Of a stretch of DNA of 14,514 bases, positions 7,337 through 14,469 are shown one piece after another (positions within the stretch are counted from its first letter, which is position 1; the number at the start of each line of letters is the position of its first letter). The DNA is from an uncultured Treponema sp. (lineage in GTDB: Bacteria; Spirochaetota; Spirochaetia; Treponematales; Treponemataceae). The stretch is from contig CAJPPE010000009.1 in NCBI GenBank assembly GCA_905372345.1, positions 1 through 14,514 of the forward strand, read 5' to 3'. Under the pieces are notes generated by a model. That model searched no databases, was not told where the DNA came from, and saw only the letters and a program-made list of their open reading frames with translations. A program made the translations under genes and the position numbers.

Positions 7337-8935
7337 TTAAGATTTTTTAAAGCGTTTTAAAATTATGCCGGCGGTTCGGTCTTTTGTTATAAGCAAAAGG
7401 CCGGCCCCAAGCCCTGCAAAAATAATAAAAGAAATAAAAAGCGGAATACCCTGTCCGATAAGTTTTCCGAATGAAGCAAATGGAGAATAAATCTTATCCT
7501 TCAAAAAATAAAGAGGAATTGAAGCGGCAATCGAAAAAATAAATATTTTTGCTATAAATAAAAAGGCCGGAAAGATTAGTCTTTTTACATCGATGGCCTT
7601 GTTCTTTTTTAAAAAAAATAAAAGAATAACTGTGTTTATAAATGAAGCTATCGTTAATGCAAGCGCTACGCCGTTTCCACCCATGGGCGCTACCAAAATA
7701 ATAGCAAGCAGGATATTCACCCCAAAGCAGATTATACCTGCGATTGTCGGAGACTTTGAATCGCTTTGGGCATAAAAGGCAGGTGCAATGATTCTGTTTG
7801 CAGCAATCGCAAAAAGTCCGATTATATGAAAGTTAAAAATTCCCAATGTTAATTTTACCGAAGCATCATCGAATTTATTACTCTTGTAAATGAGGATGAT
7901 TAAATTTTCTCCCGATAAAAGAGAAAAAAAAGTTGCGGGTATTGTGATTAAAGCTATCACCTTTATTGCTTGTAATAGAACGGTTTGGAAGGCCTCCCAA
8001 TCTTTGCGTAAAGCAAGAGCCGACATTTCAGGGAGAATTACCGTCCCTATGGAAACTGCAAAGATTCCGAGTAAAAGCTCTTGTAACCGCAAAGAGTATT
8101 GTAAACTTGAGGCTATTCCAAGACCTGCCGATGTTGCAAGCGAAGTAGAAACCAAATCGTTTATCTGATAGGCCGCCATTCCGATTATGGTCGGACCGAT
8201 AAGGGCAAGAACCTTTTTTGTTCCGGGGTTTGAAAAAGTTTTTGCAAGGCTTGTGAGTTTAAAACTAAAGCCCGTGTTTAGAACAAAGGGCAGCTGAAAA
8301 ACCGCCTGCACAAGGCCTCCTGCAACAACACCGTATGACATTGCGACGGCAGGATCTCCAAAAGGTTTTGCAAAAATGTATGTAGAAGAAATTACGATTA
8401 TGTTGAATAAAATAGGCGTAATGCCTGAGGGGGTAAAAATTTTTACTCCGTTTAAAATGCCTTGAAAAAAGGCTGCAACCGAAATTAAAAACAAATACGG
8501 AAACATTATCCGCGTTAAAAAAACGGTAGAATCATAGTCTGCAATGTTTTTAAAAAAAAGTTTTACTATCAGCGGAGAAAGTATTATGCCCAATGTGACT
8601 ACAATGACAGTTGAAAAACTTACAAGAGTAAAAATAGAATTTAAAAACTCGTTTATTTCTTTTTTTGTTTTTTCGGACTCTTGCGAATCTTTGTGTTTTT
8701 GCAGATAGGCGTTAAAGGTCGGAATAAAGGCAACGGTTATGCTGTTTTCGGCAAAGAGTCTTCTAAAAAGATTGGGAAGCATAAAGGCTGTGGCAAAGGC
8801 GTCCGCCAATGGCCCTGTCCCTAAAAAATGAGACATAGTCATCTGGCGGACAAGTCCTAAAATCCTTGACCCTAAAACTAAAAGAGAAAGCTTTGATCCA
8901 CTTTTTAGGAGCGATTTATTTTCAACCTTACCCAT
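7337..8935 (-). CDS. murJ: Lipid II flippase MurJ (MviN)
   Basis: MurJ moves the lipid-linked peptidoglycan precursor across the inner membrane during cell-wall synthesis. The 532-residue protein is highly hydrophobic throughout, in line with the roughly 14 membrane helices of this MOP-superfamily flippase. The N-terminal family signature is clear: SRILGLVRQM near residues 23-32, Asp45 in LADAF, then LPNLFRRLFAE at 53-63 with Arg58-Arg59, matching the cavity arginines and aspartate of characterised MurJ. I prefer ATG 8935. A TTG three codons upstream (8944) would lie upstream of the predicted transcription start. No Shine-Dalgarno sequence precedes the ATG. It is tail-to-tail with gltS (18-bp gap) and divergent from the DUF3793 gene, hence probably a single-gene transcript. 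Confidence 0.95.
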   Translation of the reverse strand: MGKVENKSLLKSGSKLSLLVLGSRILGLVRQMTMSHFLGTGPLADAFATAFMLPNLFRRLFAENSITVAFIPTFNAYLQKHKDSQESEKTKKEINEFLNSIFTLVSFSTVIVVTLGIILSPLIVKLFFKNIADYDSTVFLTRIMFPYLFLISVAAFFQGILNGVKIFTPSGITPILFNIIVISSTYIFAKPFGDPAVAMSYGVVAGGLVQAVFQLPFVLNTGFSFKLTSLAKTFSNPGTKKVLALIGPTIIGMAAYQINDLVSTSLATSAGLGIASSLQYSLRLQELLLGIFAVSIGTVILPEMSALALRKDWEAFQTVLLQAIKVIALITIPATFFSLLSGENLIILIYKSNKFDDASVKLTLGIFNFHIIGLFAIAANRIIAPAFYAQSDSKSPTIAGIICFGVNILLAIILVAPMGGNGVALALTIASFINTVILLFFLKKNKAIDVKRLIFPAFLFIAKIFIFSIAASIPLYFLKDKIYSPFASFGKLIGQGIPLFISFIIFAGLGAGLLLITKDRTAGIILKRFKKS

Positions 8936-8946
8936 AACAATCAAGA

Positions 8947-8975
8947 ATTATACAGGCTTAGCGTTTATAATGCAA
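8947..8975 (-). promoter_or_regulatory. Promoter of murJ, almost abutting the start codon
   Basis: On the minus strand a perfect TATAAT (8952-8947) is preceded, after 17 bp, by TTGCAT (8975-8970), a weak -35 with three of six matches. The predicted start near 8940 leaves about 5 nt before ATG 8935, which would make the mRNA nearly leaderless. No GGAGG-like sequence lies upstream of the ATG, consistent with this reading. Confidence 0.55.
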
Positions 8976-9046
8976 GATGGTGTAAAAAATCATGGGGAGG
9001 CATTCAGTTTTTTGTGTCTATTGATATGTTAAGACATAGGAGAGAA

Positions 9047-9065
9047 ATAATTGATAATCATTCTA
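9047..9065. promoter_or_regulatory. Fur-box-like sequence upstream of DUF3793-flavodoxin
   Basis: The segment contains GATAATCATT (9053-9062), an uninterrupted 10-base match to the core of the classical 19-bp Fur box, and about 13 of 19 matches overall by eye. It lies 20 bp upstream of the -35 of the DUF3793 gene. Iron control would suit a flavodoxin operon. In DNA this AT-rich the match could be coincidental, and the position is less direct than an operator overlapping the -10. Confidence 0.33.
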
Positions 9066-9085
9066 TAATATTTAGTAAGTAATAG

Positions 9086-9114
9086 TTGACATTATTTGAA
9101 ATCTATGCTTAAAT
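9086..9114 (+). promoter_or_regulatory. Promoter of the DUF3793-flavodoxin operon
   Basis: A perfect TTGACA (9086-9091) is followed after 17 bp by TTAAAT (9109-9114) with TGC directly before it, an extended -10. Counting 7 nt on places transcription start at about 9121, the A of the ATG of the first gene. No ribosome binding site precedes that ATG, so the transcript is predicted to be leaderless. Confidence 0.65.
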
Positions 9115-9120
9115 ATACTT

Positions 9121-9705
9121 ATGTTGAGTGTTGCTAACATCGAATATAATTTAGCTTATTCTTGTGCCCCTTGTTTGGCAGGGATTAAACCCTCAAATTT
9201 GTTTTCTATTTCGGCAAAGGATTTTAAGCAGTTTTTTTTGCTTGATAAGGATTTGTTTGAAGCTAAGGGTTTCTACTTAAAAGTTTTGTGTGCTTGTGAA
9301 CGGGGCGTGCAGATTCTTTTGTATAAAAAAGAAGCTCTTGAGGCTTTGATTAGAAGTGAAAGGGTAAAATCGGCTCTTTTAATGTTCGGTTATGAGCCGG
9401 ATATGAGTTTGGAAGATATGCTGAATCTTTTAGCATCCAGAATGCACAGCTCGCAGGCAGACAGGCATTGTAAAAGGTGCTGTTCTTTTCCGCATGAGAT
9501 AGGGCTTTTTTTGGGTTATCCTGTATACGATGTTTTGGAATATTACAAGCGTCATGGAGAGGGCTGTATTTTTTCGGGCTATTGGAAGGTTTATGCCGAT
9601 GCCGAAAAAGCTGCCGAAACCTTTGACCGATATAATGAATGCAAAAAGCATTTTGCTTTGCAGATAGAAAAAGGATTAAGACTTTACGATTTGTTGAGTG
9701 CTTAA
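9121..9705 (+). CDS. DUF3793 family protein of unknown function
   Basis: This 194-residue soluble protein has no signal peptide or membrane segment. It is recognisable as DUF3793 from CAPCLAGIKPSNLFS near the N-terminus (15-29), ALLMFGYEPD (85-94) and SFPHEIGLFLGYPVYDV (122-138), then GEGCIFSGYWKVY (146-158). It carries nine cysteines, several clustered: C15/C18 (CxxC), C57/C59 (CxC) and C117/C120/C121 (CxxCC), which suggests metal binding or redox chemistry, though neither is shown. The molecular function of the family is not known to me. It is followed 37 nt later by flavodoxin on the same strand, an arrangement I recall for this family in other anaerobes, so a role in iron- or flavin-linked electron transfer is plausible. 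ATG 9121 is the only good start that keeps the conserved N-terminus; it has no Shine-Dalgarno site and coincides with the predicted transcription start. Confidence 0.85.
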   Translation: MLSVANIEYNLAYSCAPCLAGIKPSNLFSISAKDFKQFFLLDKDLFEAKGFYLKVLCACERGVQILLYKKEALEALIRSERVKSALLMFGYEPDMSLEDMLNLLASRMHSSQADRHCKRCCSFPHEIGLFLGYPVYDVLEYYKRHGEGCIFSGYWKVYADAEKAAETFDRYNECKKHFALQIEKGLRLYDLLSA

Positions 9706-9742
9706 TCTTTAATTAATTTTTTTAACCATTGGAGGTTTTTTT

Positions 9743-10180
9743 ATGGCAAAAATCGCTGTTATTTATTGGAGCGGAACTGGAAATACTCAGTCGATGGCTG
9801 AGTCTGTTCTTGAAGGCTTAAAGGCCGGCGGAGCGGATGCTTCTCTTTTTACCGTTTCGGAATTCGGATCAAAAAGCATTGATGATTATGACAAGATTGC
9901 ATTCGGCTGCCCCGCAATGGGTTCCGAAGAACTTGAACCGGATGAATTTGAGCCCTTCTTTGCTTCAATAGAAGGAAAATTATCCGGCAAAAAGATTGCC
10001 TTGTTCGGTTCGTATGAATGGGCAGGAGACGGTTCGGGTGGAGAATGGATGAGAAACTGGGAAGCAAGGTCAAAAGAAAAAGGAGCCGACTTATTTGAAG
10101 AAGGCTTGATTATCTATGATGCCCCCACCGCTGCCGGAAAGGATAAGTGTAAAGAATTCGGTGAAAGATTTGCAAAATAA
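9743..10180 (+). CDS. Flavodoxin (short-chain)
   Basis: This is a cytosolic FMN-binding electron carrier of 145 residues, the usual length of short-chain flavodoxins. The phosphate-binding loop is WSGTGNT at 9-15. The two isoalloxazine loops are [11 protein letters not shown] at 55-65 and [15 protein letters not shown] at 88-102, the latter with Tyr91 and Trp93 available for stacking. GGAGG at 9731-9735, 7 nt before ATG 9743, gives a strong translation start, unlike the preceding gene. It is second in an operon with the DUF3793 gene and is followed by a terminator at 10248-10285. Flavodoxin commonly substitutes for ferredoxin when iron is scarce, which fits the possible Fur site upstream. Its redox partners are not encoded in the window. 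Confidence 0.95.
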   Translation: MAKIAVIYWSGTGNTQSMAESVLEGLKAGGADASLFTVSEFGSKSIDDYDKIAFGCPAMGSEELEPDEFEPFFASIEGKLSGKKIALFGSYEWAGDGSGGEWMRNWEARSKEKGADLFEEGLIIYDAPTAAGKDKCKEFGERFAK

Positions 10181-10247
10181 ATTCCGATAAATCCTGTTTG
10201 TTTTTATAATTAAAAAAGTTTAAAAATTAATTTTTTAGGGCTTAGAA

Positions 10248-10285
10248 AACGGCAGCCTAGACTGCCGTTCTTTAGGCCTTTTTTT
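10248..10285 (+). terminator. Intrinsic terminator after flavodoxin
   Basis: AACGGCAG (10248-10255) pairs perfectly with CTGCCGTT (10262-10269) around a 6-nt loop, followed after a short CTTTAGGCC stretch by a run of seven Ts (10279-10285). The T-run is about 9 nt from the stem, which is not ideal. On the minus strand the stem is followed by TTTT, so it may also stop transcription arriving from the convergent gene. Confidence 0.75.
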
Positions 10286-10314
10286 ATTTGATAACTAATT
10301 TATTTGACAACTAA
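10284..10314. repeat. Tandem 16-bp repeat spanning a stop codon
   Basis: TTATTTGATAACTAA (10284-10298) and TTATTTGACAACTAA (10300-10314) form a direct repeat of period 16 bp with one mismatch. The right copy holds the last codons and stop of the convergent secreted-protein gene. The left copy repeats them just beyond the stop, out of frame. It looks like a small slippage duplication of the gene end. Confidence 0.6.
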
Positions 10315-13300
10315 GATTTTTCGCACTTCGTCAATTTCGGGGCCTGCAATTCTGACAAAATACATACCGCTTGCGACGGGGTTTCCGCCGTTGTTTCTTC
10401 CGTCCCAATTAACAAAATGGTCTCCGGCATCTTTATGAGAGCGTTCCAGAGTGCGTATGACATTGCCGTCTAAGGTCATAATCTGAATTGTGAGAATTCC
10501 CGATTTTTTTAGGTGGGCACCAATGGTTGCCTCCTGATTCTTGTTAGGATTTATAACATTGTTAAAGACGGAAACGCCGCCTTTTTGCTTTTGTACTCCT
10601 ACAATTTTAAAATTCCAGACATCAAAGGAAAGGATATCATTTGAATCTGTTAAGCGTGCACAAGGAAGCCAACCTTTATAGACGAACATAAACTGCCCTA
10701 CCTTATCTTTTACTAAGTAGCTGTCAGTTGAAGGAACAATGAACTTTATCTGATTTGCCCCTCCGTCAGGGATAGGAGAATATTCGTGTGTATTCATTTG
10801 GGAATTTGCATGGACTGTTGCCTGAGGAGGCGGAGTAATAGTATTGGGGTACCAAAATGAGCCAGCAGGGCTGTCTTTTGAGATAAAATACAGCTTAACA
10901 TCGTCTGAACCTGCAATTACTGAAGGTATCGTAACGTCCAGTGTAACTAATGAGGGATCATCGGGTTCTGCTCCAAAATCATAAAGAACAATGGAGTTAA
11001 AAGCCTTTAACGGTTTTACCATGTCGATTCCGATGTCGGAGATATAGGTTTTCTCCTTAGGTGTACCAAAATAGTCTAGTTTCACCTTATGAGTATTGGT
11101 AAGAATATCATCCACTGAAATAGGTCTATTAAGCTCAATTTTCCATGTTCGCCCTGACTGTACTGTATTTTCTAAAATAGATGAATAAAGAGGAGTTCCT
11201 CCGCTGTTTGTGATTGTTAAATTACTGCTGCCTATCACTTTAAATTCTTCGAGAGATAAACCTGTGTCATTAAACAAAAGATAGATATGATTATCATTGG
11301 GCTTAGCAAAGGAATTTACTATAGTCAGATTCGGTTTTACAAATATCCAGCCGTTTTTACTATTTTTGTTGCCGGCATCATCCTTACTGTCTTTTACAAC
11401 ATAGTAGTTACCCTCAGGCTGAATTTTTACACTGTCGGTATATATCCTTAGAAAATTTCCTTTTGCATTATTTGAAGAATCCAAATCATGATTGGTGCTT
11501 AGATAAATTTTTGCATCATTATAGCCGTAAATTGTTAATAGGTTACCACTTGCTCCGGAGAGAATTAAATCTCCGGTTACAGAAATTTCTCCATCTATTT
11601 TAAGAAGTCTTCCGGCGGTTGTTGTTGTACAAATAAGGTTGTGAAATTTAGTATCATCTTTATTCGTTTTCCCTGTTATTGTAACAGTACTTGTTGCATC
11701 CAGAGGTGGTGATGGTAAGTCTGCGGCATGAAATAATGTTACCGTTTTGCTGTTTATTGCTGCATCAAATTTTCCTTGATTATTCAGGCCCACGGTAATA
11801 GTTATATCTGATTCAAGCTGCAAAGTTGCACCTGACTCTATTTGCAAATTTTGGATTTTACCATCGATAATATTATTACCACCTATACCTGAAAGTTTTT
11901 GTGTTCCGCTTCCATTAAAGATGATTAAGCCTCTGATGCCTGCATTGGAGGATGCATTTAATTTTTTTGCAGTAAGATTACCGCCGACTGTTATAATGCC
12001 TCCGGTAAAGGCTAATTCGTCTGTGATATTAATATTTTTTGCAGTAATTCCTCCCCAAGATGTCCATTTCGCAGCATCTATATCTGTTGCGGATGTAATA
12101 TCTCCACCCTGTGAGTTCCAGGTTCCCGTTACCTTAATTTTATTTGCTGAAATATCGCCTTTTGTATTTATTGCTGAACCTTTAAGAGTAACATCAGACC
12201 CTCCCGCATTTATTGTGTCGTTATAAGTTTGATTTCCGCTGCCTGTGTCGAGGGTTATAGATTTATTCACGGTTAATTGTTCTTCAACCACAAGAGAAGC
12301 GGCTTTTATAGTACCCGGCACACCGGATGCAAATTTTAACTTTTTATAGGGACCTTGCCAAATTCCTGCGTTTGGAGCTATTACGTTTTGGTAAATTATG
12401 GTAGATCCTGATTGATGAGCAAAACTAGGGCTACCCATTTCAAGCCATATTTTTTGAGCAGCGGAGCCTTCCATATAAACGGTACCATGGTTATCAAGAG
12501 ATTTCTGTTCAATTATAGTTCCCTTTAAATTTAATTCTGCCCCTGCTTCAACGGTAACATGTTTTGCTTTATAAATAGTAGGAGGCGCCGGAGGAGGGGG
12601 AGAGGTCAATTCAGGGTAGTTAGTGCAACCTGACGGAATTATAACATTTGTTGACTCTGTCGGTGCAGTAGGAACAGGATTCCTTGGTACCCAGTTTTGT
12701 TGGTTATTCCAATTTGTATCAATTTTTCCTGTCCAAATTAGTGCTGTAGGTGAATCGAATACCCAGTTGAAAGGTTTACCTGCGGCAAGATCTATGTTAG
12801 AGCCGTAAGGTTTACTTCCTGCTGTTCTGTACTTATGTGGTGATTCAATGGGAATATTTGTTTTGACCTTAAGCCATTTTCCGCCTAGCATACTGTTGTT
12901 AAGCTCAATAGAGGAACTGTTCGACGCTCCTGTAATTGTAAGTAATTTATCATCAGTGATACCCGAGCCTTCTAACGTTAAGCTATCTTCTACAAAAATT
13001 TTCCCGTCTATTGTAAGTGTTTTTCCGCCGCCGTTTGTAAATTTAAGATTATAGAATTTTGTATTGGCAGCATTGCCGGTACCCGTAATCGTTATGGTTC
13101 CGTTTGCGGGAGGATTGAGGATTACGGTGTCGCCTGCAGTGGTGGTAAAGCTTCCGGTATTGGTGAAGGTACTGCCGGTAAAAGTTATCGTCTTGTACAT
13201 ATCAGTATTGAATGTACCTTTATTGTCAAAGGAATTTGAAATTTTTATATCTCCAGTTAATGAGGTTTCGCTTGAAGATTCTATTTTAAGATCATAAGCT

Positions 13301-14187
13301 TGTTCTATGTTAAGATTCTGGGTTCCACCTGCCAAATTTAAACTACCATAGGTTTGCTTAAAGTTAGGAACACTAAAATTGTTTTTTGCTGTAATAGTAC
13401 CGTTAGAAGCAATCCATTTTATGTCACTAAAAATAAACGATTGTTCTAAATTAACAGTACCCGAAGAGGTTATATTTGTGTTTGCATTGTTGGGTACGGT
13501 AAAATCTTTTTTCGCCGTTAATGAGCCGGAAATGTTTATATTAACACCAGTACTATCATGAGTGTTTTTGATTTCGAGTTTACTATCTACAACACACGAA
13601 CCGGCTATAGTAACAGAGGGGGAATTTATAATAAGCCGGTCGTCATTTGCATAGTTATCGGCGCTTATAACAGAACCATACTTAAAGTTTATATTTCCTG
13701 AAGCCTCCAAAATAGTATGATAGGCGGAATTAAATAGCGAAGAAGGGCCATCAATAAATATTTTAGAAGACCCAGTAAATTGTGTGTTTGAAATTATTAC
13801 TTTTCGCTCTTGGCCTCTTTCTAGTTCAATAGTTATCTTTCCATTACACACAATCCCTGCATAACAGATTAAAGTAACATCAGTATTACGACATTGAATT
13901 ATAAGTTCGGCTCCTTCTTCAATTTTCAAATTTTTGATATCTATAGAATTAACACCGGCTGATACTTTATTTATTTTAGGCTTATTGAGCGTTCCTGACG
14001 GTATAATAGCCTCATCACTCGAAAGGAATGGATATCCCGAAGCGGGGCTGTCTCCTTCTTTCCAGTTGTTGTAATCGCCCCAGTTGTCACTAACGATACC
14101 CACCCACGTGTAGGTTTCTGCAAATCCTGCAGCCGTCACTAAAAGAGTATATATCAGTATAAATATAATTTTCTGTATTTTGTTCAT
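10300..14187 (-). CDS. Large secreted beta-rich repeat protein with FlgD-like C-terminal domain
   Basis: The 1295-residue product is probably exported. Residues 1-23 form a signal peptide (charged MNKIQK, hydrophobic core, likely cleavage after GFA), and no lipobox cysteine follows. Residues about 24-480 and 481-950 are diverged copies of one unit. Each opens with a W-x-G ... NW ... W ... IPSG module (WVG at 28-30, WTG at 485-487) and continues into Ser/Thr/Asn/Gly-rich beta-strand repeats such as LTIDGKI (391-397) and LKIDGEI (862-868), typical of beta-solenoids. The rest is another beta-rich segment, then at about 1204-1295 a FlgD-type Ig-like domain (VFNNVINPNK, WDGRNNGGNPVASGMYFVRI). No catalytic motif or transmembrane anchor was recognised, so adhesin or surface-structure roles are only inference. 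ATG 14187 is preferred over TTG 14229 because it starts the signal peptide cleanly. It has no Shine-Dalgarno sequence. Confidence 0.85.
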   Translation of the reverse strand: MNKIQKIIFILIYTLLVTAAGFAETYTWVGIVSDNWGDYNNWKEGDSPASGYPFLSSDEAIIPSGTLNKPKINKVSAGVNSIDIKNLKIEEGAELIIQCRNTDVTLICYAGIVCNGKITIELERGQERKVIISNTQFTGSSKIFIDGPSSLFNSAYHTILEASGNINFKYGSVISADNYANDDRLIINSPSVTIAGSCVVDSKLEIKNTHDSTGVNINISGSLTAKKDFTVPNNANTNITSSGTVNLEQSFIFSDIKWIASNGTITAKNNFSVPNFKQTYGSLNLAGGTQNLNIEQAYDLKIESSSETSLTGDIKISNSFDNKGTFNTDMYKTITFTGSTFTNTGSFTTTAGDTVILNPPANGTITITGTGNAANTKFYNLKFTNGGGKTLTIDGKIFVEDSLTLEGSGITDDKLLTITGASNSSSIELNNSMLGGKWLKVKTNIPIESPHKYRTAGSKPYGSNIDLAAGKPFNWVFDSPTALIWTGKIDTNWNNQQNWVPRNPVPTAPTESTNVIIPSGCTNYPELTSPPPPAPPTIYKAKHVTVEAGAELNLKGTIIEQKSLDNHGTVYMEGSAAQKIWLEMGSPSFAHQSGSTIIYQNVIAPNAGIWQGPYKKLKFASGVPGTIKAASLVVEEQLTVNKSITLDTGSGNQTYNDTINAGGSDVTLKGSAINTKGDISANKIKVTGTWNSQGGDITSATDIDAAKWTSWGGITAKNINITDELAFTGGIITVGGNLTAKKLNASSNAGIRGLIIFNGSGTQKLSGIGGNNIIDGKIQNLQIESGATLQLESDITITVGLNNQGKFDAAINSKTVTLFHAADLPSPPLDATSTVTITGKTNKDDTKFHNLICTTTTAGRLLKIDGEISVTGDLILSGASGNLLTIYGYNDAKIYLSTNHDLDSSNNAKGNFLRIYTDSVKIQPEGNYYVVKDSKDDAGNKNSKNGWIFVKPNLTIVNSFAKPNDNHIYLLFNDTGLSLEEFKVIGSSNLTITNSGGTPLYSSILENTVQSGRTWKIELNRPISVDDILTNTHKVKLDYFGTPKEKTYISDIGIDMVKPLKAFNSIVLYDFGAEPDDPSLVTLDVTIPSVIAGSDDVKLYFISKDSPAGSFWYPNTITPPPQATVHANSQMNTHEYSPIPDGGANQIKFIVPSTDSYLVKDKVGQFMFVYKGWLPCARLTDSNDILSFDVWNFKIVGVQKQKGGVSVFNNVINPNKNQEATIGAHLKKSGILTIQIMTLDGNVIRTLERSHKDAGDHFVNWDGRNNGGNPVASGMYFVRIAGPEIDEVRKILVVK
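11338..14118 (-). repeat. Internal duplication of a roughly 460-residue unit
   Basis: Copy 1 covers residues about 24-480 and copy 2 about 481-950 of the secreted protein. Collinear matching blocks include NW/W/IPSG modules (35-65 against 492-520), EEGAELII against EAGAELNL (90-97, 547-554), GTQNL against GTQKL (288, 761), SFDNKGTFNT against GLNNQGKFDA (319, 800), TKFYNLKFT against TKFHNLICT (376, 846) and LTIDGKI against LKIDGEI. Offsets range from 453 to 482 residues, so the copies have gained and lost short stretches since the duplication. Confidence 0.7.
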
Positions 14188-14194
14188 AAGTATA

Positions 14195-14200
14195 ATTATA
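14195..14200 (-). promoter_or_regulatory. -10 element next to the start of the secreted-protein gene
   Basis: On the minus strand a perfect TATAAT (14200-14195) ends 7 nt before ATG 14187. The best -35 at 17 bp is TGGATT, only three of six matches, so the promoter is weakly supported. If real, transcription starts at or within a base of the ATG. Confidence 0.35.
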
Positions 14201-14434
14201 CATCTTTTTCTGCGAAAAATCCAGTCCAAAGCTGGAGAAATTTGAGAAAGATATTATGTTTAACCGAAGAGGGGGCTAAGACAGCGAAGATGATTTTTTT
14301 TGGTTATATTTATGAAGACACGTTTAATATGTGTTAGGACGATGCCTACGGCACGAATTTATGATTGATTCTTAAAATACAATAGGGATATTCTCATTAT
14401 AAAATTTTCTTAATACTGACTTAACAAATACAAC

Positions 14435-14463
14435 TTGACTATGTTGTACATGTATGTTATTAT
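14435..14463 (+). promoter_or_regulatory. Promoter of the right-edge antitoxin-like gene
   Basis: TTGACT (14435-14440) and TATTAT (14458-14463), each five of six to consensus, are separated by 17 bp, and TGT precedes the -10. The predicted start is about 14470, the A of the ATG, so this mRNA would also be leaderless. No Shine-Dalgarno sequence is present in the preceding 20 nt. Confidence 0.65.
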
Positions 14464-14466
14464 GTT
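14440..14466 (+). repeat. Three TATGTT direct repeats over the promoter
   Basis: TATGTT occurs at 14440-14445, 14453-14458 and 14461-14466, running from the end of the -35 through the -10, with palindromic TGTACA (14445-14450) between the first two. Repeats over the promoter suit the autoregulation usual for Phd/YefM-type antitoxins. Operator function is inferred. Confidence 0.4.
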
Positions 14467-14469
14467 TAT

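Noticed and set aside
7333..7348. AATCTTAAGATT followed by T-run at the gltS/murJ junction as a terminator
   Set aside because: The palindrome leaves no loop and is AT-only except for two C-G pairs, so a stable hairpin is unlikely.
8992..9082. Strong GGGGAGG at 8994-9000 followed by a 27-codon frame beginning ATT, or by a 10-codon frame from ATG 8992
   Set aside because: ATT is a very rare start, the ATG lies before the GGGGAGG, no promoter precedes it, and the frame crosses the putative control region of the DUF3793 operon.
11921..13561. Several open frames of 60-101 codons on the plus strand inside the secreted-protein gene
   Set aside because: They lie antisense to a continuous 1295-codon gene with low-complexity Ser/Thr/Asn content, which naturally leaves the opposite strand open. 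None has a ribosome binding site or family resemblance.
14188..14229. TTG start adding 14 residues before the secreted protein
   Set aside because: It would place extra basic and hydrophobic residues before a complete signal peptide that begins at ATG 14187.
14256..14400. Possible gene remnant upstream of the antitoxin-like gene
   Set aside because: Only frames of up to about 25 codons are open, with no recognisable protein. The TGCC-TAC-GGCA motif near 14343 is a 4-bp stem and too short to interpret.
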